This document shows, piece by piece, positions 1 to 8,613 of a stretch of DNA of 33,947 nucleotides. The notes below the pieces were generated by a model that saw only the letters and a list, made by a program, of their open reading frames with translations, did no database searches and was not told the DNA's origin. How positions within the stretch are numbered: position 1 is the first letter of the stretch; each line of letters starts with the position of its first letter. The DNA is from Pseudomonadota bacterium (GTDB lineage Bacteria > Pseudomonadota > Gammaproteobacteria > Burkholderiales > Burkholderiaceae_C). Position numbers and translations under genes: made by a program. The DNA is taken from NCBI GenBank assembly GCA_019351955.1, contig JABBOE010000027.1, positions 1-33,947 of the forward strand. Reading direction: 5' to 3'.

Positions 1-833
1 GGGCGACACGCCCTCCCCAGCCGTTTGCGTCAAATGGGCGATGCGGCCCAGCTCGGTGTGCATGCCGGTGGCAAAACAACTGCTTTGCCTCGCCCCGCGA
101 CGAGCGACGTGCCCGCAAGCAGAATGTTGCCCGCCCGGATCAGCAACTCCGCGTCGGAGGGCTCGCAGTCGCGCGGCTGGGGGACGGCCTCCCCCCTGAC
201 GTTGGCGTCGTTGACGCGCACGGCATACGCCTCGATCAGCCGACCGTCCGCGGGAATATTGGCGCCCTGCTCAAGCAGCACCACATCCCCCGGCACCAGC
301 GCCCCGGCATCCATTTCCCGAGCGTGCGCATCGCGCGGGCCCTGCACGCGGTGCGGCAGAAACTGTCGAAGCGCGGCCAACGCCTTCTCGACGCGGAACT
401 CCTGCCAAAAGGAAAAGGATCCACTGATGAGGATGGCCACGATGAGCGCAATGCCCAGACGGGCCATGCCCTGGCCAGGAGCGATCCGGCTCAGCACAAA
501 AGCCAGTGCTGCCGCCAACCACAGCACGATGGAAAACAACTGGGTGAATTCCTGCAACAGCAGCAGTGCCCAGGGCCTTTTGCGCTCTTCGCCAATGCGG
601 TTGGGCCCGAATTCCAAAAGGCGCCGGGGCGCTTGGCGCAACTCTTCTTTGCGGAAACGCGCCGCCGCGCAGCACCTGCGATCCCCAATCCCCACGCCAC
701 GATGCGCCCTCGCCTTTGCGACGCAACGCCACGCGACCCGATCATCAGTGGCCGCACGCACGCCCTTACGGGGGCGCGAAGACCACTCACGGTCCACGCA
801 ACGCTTGCGCCATGCGCCGGCGCCCCAGGACAT
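1..833 (-). pseudogene. P-type cation-transporting ATPase, N-terminal part, frameshifted and cut by window edge
   Basis: The minus-strand frame has the N-terminal half of a P-type ATPase. A LLEFGPNRI segment (about residues 72-80) is typical of the cation-ATPase N domain. Two hydrophobic helices lie at about 88-115 and 125-143, and the actuator-domain motif VPGDVVLLEQG at 180-190. The actuator TGES motif reads RGEA (213-216), keeping Glu but losing Thr. Near positions 73-76 (four A on the plus strand, TTTT on the minus) the frame ends in non-homologous residues. Shifting by one base restores ATGMHTELGRIAHL, the expected continuation, which runs open to position 1. One T therefore appears to be missing. 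Residues 1-60 of the open frame are not recognisable and may be untranslated, so the true start is unclear. The phosphorylation (DKTG) and nucleotide domains lie outside the window. Ion specificity cannot be told. Confidence 0.75.
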
Positions 834-1218
834 CCTCAGGGGCTGACCATCAGGCTCGCTATTGGTGTTGACCCATCCATTGGGAGGGATGTTCGATTGA
901 ACAATCTAGGTCGGCATGACAGGCTCGTCCTTGACATCCGTCAACAAAATACAAGCCGCAATTGGATGGGCACGAAAAATCAGCGGTCCGTTCGGACCTC
1001 GGCCCATGAGCACCCATCGCAGCCCATGCCAACGGCATCGCATTGTTCGATGGGTCCCGCACTGCGGCGAGGACGAGGCCGCCGAGGGATGCATGGCAGG
1101 CCATAAAAAAGCGTGGCGTTGCTCGCACAACGCCACGCCGCCACTGCTGAGCGCGGCTCCCGCTGTTCCCGTCCGAATCTGGGCAGCAGGGGCCTAGGCC
1201 GTTCGCAGGAAGTTCGTC
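834..1218. other. Intergenic stretch without a supported gene
   Basis: This gap lies between the ATPase remnant and the lipoprotein gene. It holds the terminator at 1105-1138. Short open frames here have no recognisable protein features, and one runs straight through the terminator, so none is called. Confidence 0.6.
1105..1138 (-). terminator. Rho-independent terminator of the lipoprotein gene
   Basis: There is a perfect 11-bp inverted repeat, GCGTGGCGTTG (1111-1121) and its complement (1128-1138), with a 6-nt loop. On the minus strand the stem is followed directly by six T (1105-1110). It sits about 80 bp past the stop codon of the lipoprotein gene, on the same strand. Confidence 0.88.
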
Positions 1219-3231
1219 CTATTGGCCCAGAATCAAGTTCGCCATCGGCGTAGCTTGGTCAGTCTTGAAGGCCGTGCCTGGGAAATCCGTGGCATAAATG
1301 CCAGCCCACCCTTCACTGAGCGCATTGAGCGACGATGCCGTCAAGGTCAGCCAGCCGCCGCGTAAGGCTTCGCGCTCGATACCCACCGAACTCACATACG
1401 AACCTGCTGGTGCTGCTGGATCCAAAATGGACATGTCATCCCCCAAAGCAATGACCTTGAACACGGGCCCGACCCCAGTACCGGCCTTGAAATTCGCGCC
1501 GTAGATTCCTGAAGCTGGCGTAGGACCCGCGGTCGTGGACGTGGAAGAACTTGCCGACGAGGCCGGCGCACTGGCCGCCGGCGTTGGGGCGAAAAAGCCG
1601 GGGTTGAGCGAGCCCTTGAAAATCACCCCCAGCTTGCCATCGACCGCAGCGAAGGCTGACGCGCGCCACCGCGGGGGCTCAGCATCGGTCGGCCCGGAAG
1701 ATCCCGAACCACCGGCGGAACCGGACGCCGCCGAGCTTGGAGCACCCGAACCGGAACCCGAACTGCCGGTGCTCGATGGTGCACCCGAGAACACCCAATA
1801 GAGGAAATCCGCGAACTGCGTATGTGTCACCGAGCCCTTCTCGGCGTCCGCAACCATCCAGATCTTTCCGGGCTGCATCGTGTCGGCGATGAAGATGCCT
1901 TGATTGCTCGGAACGTATTTGGTTGTTTGGCCGCTCGGATACTGCCCCTTACACGCGGCCTGGATGTCCTTGTCACCGTCCGTGGGACAGTTCAACGTGA
2001 CCCCGTGCATGCCCGGATCGGCACCGTTGGCCACTTTAGGATCGGTTCCCCAGGCACCCCAGAAGGCCACGTAACGCCCGTCGAAAGCAAGGCCTTCCCC
2101 CACTTGTGTGAAGGTTGGAGCACTCGCAGTTGGCGCAGGTGCGCTTGGCGCCGGAAGCGGTTTTCCGCTGCTGTCGGGCACGGGGGTCTGGCCGATCTGC
2201 ACCAGAGGTGTCAACGTGGGCAGGTTCGCGATGGGAGCGACATAGATTCCCCCTGCCGTTGGCGAGTCCTCGTTATCCAGACCGGTGAACACCACATGGC
2301 CATTCGCAGCGCTCGGTGGGGCAGTGGAGCCAAACTTGACCCCCGGCGTCCCCGGAATTACCGTGTTGCTGTCGGCAATGACCTGCACGGGAGACGTGCC
2401 CGAACTGAGATCCCTAAAATACACGCCTGTCTTGCCCACGCGGGCCGGGCCCGACGCACCAGTCGCTGGTTCCGTATCGGTATAGTTGCCCTTCGTGATC
2501 AAGTACTTTCCGCCGGTAACGCTAGGCGAGCCGGGAAATTGATCAAACTTGACGGGCGTCGTGCTGACCGTATTGGGAACGCGCATGGCCGAGGAGAACT
2601 CGGGCACTGCACCAAGAATATTCATCCCCGTGGTCAGCCCGTCTGGCAGGGTCACGTACAGGCCAGCGGTGCCAACTTTCGTTTCCAGCAAGGTTGTCGG
2701 GTCGGTATACGTCCACTGCGGCTCGTTCTGCCCGCGCGTAGCTAGAACGCCCGAACTCATGTCGATGCGCGGAATCGACGGAAATTCATTGAACATCGCG
2801 CCGGTGTTGTTCGGCTGCGGAACCAGTGTGTTGGCGGTGTCAGCCACCGTGTATACGGCGGGCTTAGCCGGACAGACATCGACTGTGTACACACCGCGCT
2901 GCGGTTGGCCGCCGGATCCGGTCGTTGCACTCTTGGCGCGGCCCCGGAACACGACCAAGCCGTAGCTGTTGATCGACGGCTGGTTGTAACTGAAGAAATT
3001 CAAATTGGGCGAGTCCGGCATCACGGTGTTGTTGTTGGCCACGGTCTTCCACGCACCAATCACATCGGTTCCCGGGACGCACGCCACCGCATTGGCATCC
3101 GGGTTGCTCGGGTTGTAGGGATTGAGCGAAGTGAGCGTGCTGGTCGATGAGCTTCCGCCGCCGCATCCGGCCAGCAGCGTCAAGACGCCTGCCGAAAAGA
3201 TGGCCCTTCTCATTCGTGAATGACGAGGCAT
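1219..3231 (-). CDS. Large repeat-containing lipoprotein, probable seven-bladed beta-propeller
   Basis: This is a 670-aa secreted lipoprotein of unknown function. From the chosen start (MPRHSRMRRA) there is a short basic n-region, a hydrophobic core and the lipobox LLAGC with lipidated Cys at residue 23, followed by a Gly/Ser-rich tether. An in-frame ATG at 3273 would add 14 residues ahead of the signal peptide and is less likely. The mature part is built from about seven diverged repeats. Each has a D-x-NT-x-x-P-like turn, an F-containing strand, a 'PS..G..V.F.G' segment and a closing 'G(I/V)Y...' strand, as expected for blades of a propeller. Ser/Gly/Ala-rich linkers interrupt repeats 5-7. 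It stands alone, between a terminator and a 406-bp upstream gap. The lipoprotein call is firm; the propeller fold is inferred from repeat spacing. Confidence 0.8.
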   Translation of the reverse strand: MPRHSRMRRAIFSAGVLTLLAGCGGGSSSTSTLTSLNPYNPSNPDANAVACVPGTDVIGAWKTVANNNTVMPDSPNLNFFSYNQPSINSYGLVVFRGRAKSATTGSGGQPQRGVYTVDVCPAKPAVYTVADTANTLVPQPNNTGAMFNEFPSIPRIDMSSGVLATRGQNEPQWTYTDPTTLLETKVGTAGLYVTLPDGLTTGMNILGAVPEFSSAMRVPNTVSTTPVKFDQFPGSPSVTGGKYLITKGNYTDTEPATGASGPARVGKTGVYFRDLSSGTSPVQVIADSNTVIPGTPGVKFGSTAPPSAANGHVVFTGLDNEDSPTAGGIYVAPIANLPTLTPLVQIGQTPVPDSSGKPLPAPSAPAPTASAPTFTQVGEGLAFDGRYVAFWGAWGTDPKVANGADPGMHGVTLNCPTDGDKDIQAACKGQYPSGQTTKYVPSNQGIFIADTMQPGKIWMVADAEKGSVTHTQFADFLYWVFSGAPSSTGSSGSGSGAPSSAASGSAGGSGSSGPTDAEPPRWRASAFAAVDGKLGVIFKGSLNPGFFAPTPAASAPASSASSSTSTTAGPTPASGIYGANFKAGTGVGPVFKVIALGDDMSILDPAAPAGSYVSSVGIEREALRGGWLTLTASSLNALSEGWAGIYATDFPGTAFKTDQATPMANLILGQ

Positions 3232-3637
3232 GATGTATTTCCCATGTGGACTGCGCAAAAGGGGTGAAGCCAACTACATTCGAAACAGTTGTAATGAAAT
3301 GTTCTTTTTCGTTAACTATAGTAGCTTAACCCCCAACCATGGTTGATATATGTCAAGGAAAGGGAAACCCACTCCGCCTTGATCGGGAATGGCCGCAACG
3401 CGGAGAACAACATCAAGACGTGCCCCGCTCGCACAGCTTTGCTCCATCCCCGGGGGGAGCCCAAGCCGGACCTCGCGCGCCGTAGAGAAATCAGGCGGCG
3501 AATGAGGGCGCGTTGCCCCGCGCCTTATGCTTTGCGGCCCTCGCCGGCCACCTGCTAGGCCATGTTGAGCGACGCCACGGGTCGGACAGCCATCGCGCCT
3601 GCCCGCCACACAGCCGAGTTTGGTCGCCGCTGTGAGT
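3232..3637. other. Intergenic region upstream of the lipoprotein gene
   Basis: This 406-bp stretch lies between the lipoprotein start and the 3' end of the gamma-glutamyltransferase gene. The part nearest the lipoprotein (about 3270-3330) is AT-rich compared with its surroundings, and probably contains the lipoprotein promoter. I cannot assign -35/-10 boxes with confidence. A 12-bp perfect palindrome lies at 3334-3345. Open frames here are not supported as genes. Confidence 0.5.
3334..3345. repeat. 12-bp perfect palindrome CAACCATGGTTG
   Basis: A perfect palindrome about 105 bp upstream of the lipoprotein start, at the edge of the AT-rich segment. It could be an operator for a dimeric regulator. 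No partner is known and a chance palindrome is possible. Confidence 0.35.
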
Positions 3638-5227
3638 TCACACGCCGGCTGCAGCGCCGTCGCTTCGCGGGTCTGACGCGCCTTCCATGCGCCCATCACC
3701 ATGCAGAACCAGGGCGCCAGCGTGGCCCATGGTGTCGCTGAACGCCTCGCTGAGGACTTCAACTTGGTGGCCTGCATCACGCAACAAGCGCACCAGTGCC
3801 GGATCGAACCGGTTTTCCAACTTCAAGGTTGTGCTGGCCTCACCCCAGGTACGGCCCAACAGCCAGCGTGGGGCGCTGATTGCCCGCTGCAGCGACTGAC
3901 CATAGCGCGCGTAGCGGGTGAACACGGCCGCCTGCGTTTGGGGTTGGCCCTCGCCGCCCATCGTCCCATACGGCATGATGCGCCCATCGTCGAACATGGC
4001 AAGGGCCGGATTGAGCGTGTGGAAGGGTTTGCGCCCTGGTTCAAGGGCGTTGAGGTCAGCCGGGTCAAGGGCGAAAGTGAGGCCCCGGTTCTGCCAGGTG
4101 ATACCGGTGTCGCGCAGCACGACCCCAGAGCCAAACTCCCAGTAGATGCTCTGGATGAAACTGACGGCGCGGCCCTCGCGATCGATCGCACCCATCCAGA
4201 TGGTGTCGCCGGGTGCCGCGGATTCAGGCCACGGCAAGGCGTGGCGCATATCGATCTCTGAGGCCAACGCGTCGAGTGCATTGGCCTCGAGGTAATCGGA
4301 TGGGTCGCCCGGCACCCGGCGTGGATCGGTCACAATCTGGTTGCGCACGCGAAAGGCCCGTTTGGTGGCCTCCACCAGACCATGTATGTGCGCGAAACCA
4401 TCCCTCTCGGCAATGCCAAGCCGCTCGTAAATGCCGAGAATCATGAGAGAAGCCAGCCCCTGCGTGGGCGGTGGCAGGTTGTACACAGTGCAATCGGCCA
4501 AGCGCAAGGCAAGCGGTGCGACGCTATGCGCCTCATAGGCGGCAAGATCGGATGCGCGTATCGGGCTGCCGATGCGATCGAGCTCAGCGCCCATACGCGC
4601 TGCAAGGCTACCGCGATAAAAATCATCGAGGCCACGCTCGGCCAGTGTCTGAAGGGTCTCGCCCAGGACGGGCTGACGCAAGATCTGGCCACACGCAGGC
4701 GGCATTGCATCAATCAGAAAGGTCTCGGCAAACCCATGCACGCCTTTCAATCCCTCGATCTTGCTTTGGGTGAGCGCGGCCTGGCTGGACGTGACGACAA
4801 TGCCGTCGCGCGCATGGCGCATGGCATCACGCAGCAGACGCGTCAGCGCAAGCTGGGGGCCACCCCAGGTCTGGGCTATCGTCAACGCCTTGGACCAACC
4901 ACCGACCGTACCAGCCACCGTCAGTGCCGCGTCCGGCCCACGCGACGGAATCGCGTTGAGCCCCTGATAGCGCTGAGCCGTGGCGCGCTCGGCCGCGAAG
5001 CCGCTGGCATCGATCGCAATCGGCGCTTGCCCGGGGGTGTGAATGAGCCAAAAGCCATCCCCACCAATTGACGTCATATGCGGGTAGACGACGGCGATGG
5101 CGGCGGCTGCCGCCACCATCGCCTCAATGGCGTTGCCACCGTCGAGCAAGACGTCACGGCCTGCTTGAGCGGCCAAATGGTGCGGGGCGACAACCATGCC
5201 CCCCAGTGCATTGCGCGTGTGATTCAT
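3638..5227 (-). CDS. Gamma-glutamyltransferase / acylase family protein (Ntn-hydrolase)
   Basis: This is a 529-aa member of the gamma-glutamyltranspeptidase superfamily, whose precursors cleave themselves to expose an N-terminal Thr nucleophile. The N-terminal region has the conserved pattern A..G...L..GGNA.EA (about 20-36) and TSIGGDGF (52-59). The predicted cleavage site is before Thr342 in GDTIWMGAIDREG, followed by FGSGVV (365-370) and NRG (380-382). The family's late glycine motif appears as GTMGGEGQPQ (421-430). No signal peptide is visible, unlike classical periplasmic GGT, so it may be cytosolic and closer to the YwrD/acylase-like branch. Start 5227 is chosen over an upstream ATG at 5257 because GGAG lies 6 nt before it. 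Whether it acts on glutathione or on another amide cannot be told from sequence. It is monocistronic. Confidence 0.88.
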   Translation of the reverse strand: MNHTRNALGGMVVAPHHLAAQAGRDVLLDGGNAIEAMVAAAAAIAVVYPHMTSIGGDGFWLIHTPGQAPIAIDASGFAAERATAQRYQGLNAIPSRGPDAALTVAGTVGGWSKALTIAQTWGGPQLALTRLLRDAMRHARDGIVVTSSQAALTQSKIEGLKGVHGFAETFLIDAMPPACGQILRQPVLGETLQTLAERGLDDFYRGSLAARMGAELDRIGSPIRASDLAAYEAHSVAPLALRLADCTVYNLPPPTQGLASLMILGIYERLGIAERDGFAHIHGLVEATKRAFRVRNQIVTDPRRVPGDPSDYLEANALDALASEIDMRHALPWPESAAPGDTIWMGAIDREGRAVSFIQSIYWEFGSGVVLRDTGITWQNRGLTFALDPADLNALEPGRKPFHTLNPALAMFDDGRIMPYGTMGGEGQPQTQAAVFTRYARYGQSLQRAISAPRWLLGRTWGEASTTLKLENRFDPALVRLLRDAGHQVEVLSEAFSDTMGHAGALVLHGDGRMEGASDPRSDGAAAGV

Positions 5228-5512
5228 GCGTGGCTCCAGTCCATCGGCGATTGGCACGGCTTCACAGGCCTGAGCCCCATCGACCGTTCACCGCATTGTG
5301 CGTGCTTGGCACTGCTGGCGTAGTTACCCCCCAATTTCGTGGACGAGGCTACATTCACGCCAAACACAGGCTTGTGGCTAAAGACCGGGAGGCTGCTGCC
5401 ATGCGCCCTGGCGCGGTCACGGTGTCAATACAGACGACGACGGCAGTACCATCGCGATTGCGCTCGTGGGCGACCACGCGTCGCAAGCCCAAGCCAATCG
5501 CGGAGCACGCGA

Positions 5513-6523
5513 TCAAGGCTCAGTGCGGGGCGATGAAGCCGGCGTGGCCTGAAGGTGCTGCAAAAGCTGCGCCTTGATCTGCCGAGGCCATGATTTCACG
5601 GCCTGCTCGTTACGCAAGCCCATGCGCATGAGGATCTTTTGTCCGGCTGAAGCCGACTCCAGGGTGGCGTCGGCATAGGTGTCTAGCACGCGCGGCTGCG
5701 CCAGCAGAATCGGCGCCTGGGGCTCGGGGGCTGCGAGCAGGTTATCGATCACCACGAGCAGCCGGGCGTTGAAGTTCCCGCTCGGGTAGCCGAATTCCTT
5801 GTATGCCTTCTGGAAAAGCGGGTAAAACTCAAGATAGACTGAAACCAACCGCTGCGCGCCGAGGTTTTGCAAGATCTGCAGATGCGGCGCATAGCGTGCG
5901 GCGTTGCCTTGCGCGATCGCCAGTGTGGCGCCACGGCCCGAAACCTGGAGACTTCCCAGCACGGGTTTGACAGGCCAGCCCAGGACCGGCGCCTGCTGTC
6001 GCGGCAGGTTATCAACGGTCGAGACGATATGCACGATCAGCGTGTGCGGCACGACCCATTGCACAAAGGCCAGCTTGCCAATGACGGATTCGATTGCCTT
6101 GCCGATCGCCGAGTCACTGTGTTCGAGTGTGGGCAATGACGCGCTCGTCGCTGGCACTTGCAGTTGCGACTGCGCAACCGAAATGGCGTTGGACGCGCCA
6201 CAAGTGACGGGGACCACGGGCATGGGTGGAGCTGAGGCCGCAGGTGGGCTTCCTGGCGTGCGCTGGATGGCCTATTCGGTGAGCCGAACCACACGCTCCC
6301 AGCTCAGGAGCGCAAGGACGATCGCCGTCAGGACCACGATCATCGCCTCGTTTTCCACAGAATCGATTTTTCTCATCATCACCTTCTTGGCTCGAAACTC
6401 GATGCGGTGCATGGGGCCTGGTCGTGCCCCATCCGGCGCGGGCTGGCGGCCTCCTTGATGGAACGGTGCGCCCGGCTGCCCGGTCGCTGGTTGTTCTTGG
6501 GGATCCATGCCATGGTCGGCCAT
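5513..6523 (-). pseudogene. DUF3014 family membrane-anchored protein, interrupted by in-frame TAG
   Basis: The downstream part (5513-6223) encodes a recognisable DUF3014 domain. Landmarks include a STVDNLPRQQAPVLGWPVKP-like segment, ARYAPHLQIL, YLEFYPLFQKAYKEFGYPSGNFN, and SAGQKILMRMG near the C terminus. The upstream part (6272-6523, 83 aa) ends in one transmembrane helix, AMIVVLTAIVLALLSW, as expected for the N-terminal anchor of this family. The two are in the same frame, separated by TAG at 6272-6274 and 16 further codons, which read through as a Pro/Ala-rich linker before the ATG at 6223. The layout is helix, proline-rich linker, then globular domain. A single amber mutation (codon 84 of about 336) is the simplest reading. 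The domain could be translated from 6223, but would then lack its anchor. Function is unknown even in intact members. Confidence 0.68.
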
Positions 6524-6542
6524 GATCCCACACGGGGAACGC

Positions 6543-6965
6543 TCAATCCACCGCGAGAATCACATGGCTGGCCTTGATCAGCACGCCCACCGCGTCGCCG
6601 ACCTTCAGAGCCAGGTCTTTCTCACTGCCCTTGGTGATCATGACGACGAGTTCGGGGCCACCGGCCACCTGCACCGCAACTTCGGTCTCGACGGCGCCGG
6701 TGACGACGAATTTGACTGCTCCTGCGAGGTGATTGCGCGCCGAGGTCTTGGGCAGTGGCCCGACGACGAGGATCGGCCATGACGCTTTCACGAGCGCAAG
6801 CACCTTTTGCCCGGGACTCAAGGCCAAGACGCGCGCGCTTTCCTTGGTCACGATGGCAACGAGTTTTCCCCCGGCTTGGAGATCGAGAATGACTTCGCTG
6901 TTGACCGCACCGTCGTGCACAGCACGAACGGTGGCCTGAAATTGATTGCGAGCACTGGTTTTCAT
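6543..6965 (-). CDS. Tandem-Mop (TOBE) molybdate-binding protein, ModG-like
   Basis: A 140-aa cytoplasmic protein made of two near-identical Mop domains. Repeat 1 begins at TSARNQ (residues 3-8) and repeat 2 at TSARNH (74-79). Each contains the pattern GAV..EV...L.GG..L...(V/I)T and ends in (L/I).KAS. This is the size and arrangement of ModG-type molbindins, which assemble into trimers that bind several molybdate or tungstate ions. AGGAG lies 9 nt upstream of the ATG. It starts shortly before the broken DUF3014 gene on the same strand. No modABC transporter or molybdoenzyme is in the window, so its role (storage or homeostasis of molybdate) is inferred from the family only. Confidence 0.9.
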   Translation of the reverse strand: MKTSARNQFQATVRAVHDGAVNSEVILDLQAGGKLVAIVTKESARVLALSPGQKVLALVKASWPILVVGPLPKTSARNHLAGAVKFVVTGAVETEVAVQVAGGPELVVMITKGSEKDLALKVGDAVGVLIKASHVILAVD

Positions 6966-7365
6966 GGGGCTGATCTCCTGTTCGGGTCACGCGCTGCCGC
7001 AAGGCGCCACAGCGACAATTCTCCATGCCGGTCAAACCATGCCGAGGCACAACCTGGATGAAGGCGGCATACCAACGCGCCTCAATGGCCAGGAAGGCGA
7101 TCGCCCGGCCGGGCGCGTGCCCGTAGACCACCGGGACCGCACTGAGCATAAGGCGCTGGCCGATCTTGTCAATGGCCACCGATGTGGACAGCACCGTTTC
7201 GGCATCGGCCCGTTGCGCCTGCCGGCACGTCACCCAAGCCAGTCGAGCTGATCCTCGGTGCCCGGCGCGGCCCTCAGTGCTCAGGCCTCAACCACGGCCC
7301 AGCGGGGTCGGGGCTGTGGATGTCTGCAGCTGCGCGCCCGCTCGGCTCACGGGAGGCAACGCCCC
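6966..7365. other. 400-bp gap without a supported gene
   Basis: This gap lies between the Mop gene and the DoxX gene. A minus-strand frame starting at 7233 gives about 80 residues of fairly protein-like composition before running into the Mop gene out of frame. I recognise no family and it has no clear ribosome site, so it is left uncalled. It could be the remnant of a gene. Confidence 0.45.
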
Positions 7366-7776
7366 TCAGTTGGCGCCGTGCTGTGTCCGCTTGAGCGCCA
7401 TGGCACCATCGCCAAGCAGGTACAGCACGACCAGCCCGACGGTCCAGAAGGCGGGGTACTCCCAGCCGCCGCCCTTGTTAGTAAACAGCCAGCCGTTGCC
7501 GCCGTGCACGAGCACGATCGTGCCGAGCATCTCAAGGGCTAACGGCACCGCCACCCAGGGGGCATAAATGCCCAAAATCAGCGCCAAACCGCCGAAGAAC
7601 TCGAGCGCGATGACGGCGTAGGCCGCGATTGCAGGCAGGCCCAGCGAGGCGAAATAGCCCACGAAACCGGGCACGGTAAAAACAAATATCTTCAGCCCGA
7701 CATGGGCCAGAAACATGATGCCGAGGCTTACGCGCAAAAGCAATGCGGCGTAAGGGGACGTGGATGTCTTGATCAT
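7366..7776 (-). CDS. DoxX family membrane protein
   Basis: A 136-aa integral membrane protein with four predicted helices: the N-terminal LLLRVSLGIMFLAHVGLKIF, a second around AIAAYAVIALEFFGGLALILG, a third around WVAVPLALEMLGTIVLV, and a C-terminal FWTVGLVVLYLLG. This is the DoxX/DoxD-like architecture. The GWEYPAFWT segment before the last helix is typical of bacterial DoxX proteins. The start at 7776 (MIKTSTSP) is chosen because AAAGGA lies just upstream; the longer open frame back to 7881 only adds non-membrane residues. It lies 86 bp downstream of the F420-reductase-like gene on the same strand, probably in one transcript. DoxX proteins are linked to thiosulfate/quinone redox or to thiol and oxidative stress in some bacteria. 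The role here is not known. Confidence 0.88.
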   Translation of the reverse strand: MIKTSTSPYAALLLRVSLGIMFLAHVGLKIFVFTVPGFVGYFASLGLPAIAAYAVIALEFFGGLALILGIYAPWVAVPLALEMLGTIVLVHGGNGWLFTNKGGGWEYPAFWTVGLVVLYLLGDGAMALKRTQHGAN

Positions 7777-7862
7777 GATGATCCTTTGATGCCAAAAATG
7801 CGTAAGTGGAATGCGTGTAGGCCGACTTGGGGCTGCGAGTCGCTCGACCAGCGGGCGGTAGG

Positions 7863-8492
7863 TCAAACCTTGCGTAGCCATGTGGGTGCAATGCTGGTGC
7901 CAAGGCCGGCGCCGTAGCCCAGGTAAATGTTCAGGCCCGCAAGCGGCTCCAGGTAGCGTGCGTTCTTCAGCGCCCCGGCATCGATGACATCGAACCCCAT
8001 GGAGCGCGCCATCGTCTCCACCGTTTCCTTGGCCTTGGCGTCATCGCCGGCGATGAACGTTGCAACCTTCTTGCCATCGCCAAAGTCGGCACCCGCGGCA
8101 AGCACCTGCGCGAACACCGTGTTGAAGGCCTTGACGATCTGCACGTTCGGCACGGCGCGCGCAATTTCCTCGGCAGCCGATGTCGTGTGTCCCAGTGTCA
8201 GACCCATATAGTCATCCGTCAACGGATTCGTGATGTCCGCCACGACTTGTCCGGCGCCCGGGGCAACCGCACGCAAGGCGCTCACCGCGTCCGGGTAAGC
8301 TGTTGCCAGAACGATGAGTTCACTGTCGGATGCTGCGTCTGCAGCAGCGACAGCGCGCGCGCGATAACGGGCTGCAAGCTGACTCGCCTTGGCGGCGTCG
8401 CGTCCCGTGACGATGACCTGATGGCCGGCCTTGGTGAGTTGTTGAACGAAGGCCGAGCCCATGTTGCCCGATCCAATGACTGTGATCTTCAT
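7863..8492 (-). CDS. NADPH-dependent F420 reductase-like NAD(P)-binding protein
   Basis: A 209-aa Rossmann protein of the 'NADP oxidoreductase, coenzyme F420-dependent' family. It starts MKITVIGSGNMGSAF with the dinucleotide motif GSGNMG at residues 7-12. The 'VTGRD' segment near residue 30 ends the second strand, where NADP specificity is often read. Later landmarks are the family motifs ADITNPL and VKAFNT. The start at 8492 has AAAGGA 6 nt upstream; the longer open frame to 8651 would run into the regulator's control region. Bacteria of this type generally lack F420, and such homologues are best treated as NADP-dependent oxidoreductases of unknown substrate. It is divergent from the LysR gene (164-bp spacer with two inverted repeats), so it is probably the LysR target, with doxX. 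Confidence 0.88.
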   Translation of the reverse strand: MKITVIGSGNMGSAFVQQLTKAGHQVIVTGRDAAKASQLAARYRARAVAAADAASDSELIVLATAYPDAVSALRAVAPGAGQVVADITNPLTDDYMGLTLGHTTSAAEEIARAVPNVQIVKAFNTVFAQVLAAGADFGDGKKVATFIAGDDAKAKETVETMARSMGFDVIDAGALKNARYLEPLAGLNIYLGYGAGLGTSIAPTWLRKV

Positions 8493-8532
8493 GACGTTTC
8501 CTTTGTGAAGTTTCCATCGGTGGCGCGCGCCT

Positions 8533-8550
8533 GACTTGCGCTGGCAAGTC
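8533..8550. promoter_or_regulatory. Inverted repeat GACTTGC-N4-GCAAGTC in the LysR divergent region
   Basis: A perfect 7-bp inverted repeat (8533-8539 and 8544-8550) about 40-60 bp upstream of the F420-reductase-like start. It is either an operator near that gene's promoter or a leader hairpin. No T tract follows on either strand, so it is not a terminator. Confidence 0.5.
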
Positions 8551-8613
8551 CAAACGGTGCACACCATGGAAAGGACTGTAGAAGGCAGGGGTCCAAGGAA
8601 ACAGATGGCTCGG

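Noticed and set aside
5310-5420. Possible insertion-sequence end (ACCCCCCAATTTCGTGGAC) between the GGT and DUF3014 genes
   Set aside because: It recalls the ends of some IS3-type elements, but there is no transposase, no matching second end and no target duplication.
6622-7233. Minus-strand open frame overlapping the Mop gene
   Set aside because: The distal two thirds is the Mop gene read out of frame. The first 80 residues look somewhat protein-like but match nothing I know and have no ribosome site.
8533-8550. The GACTTGC/GCAAGTC repeat as a terminator
   Set aside because: No T run follows on either strand, and it lies between two divergent start codons.
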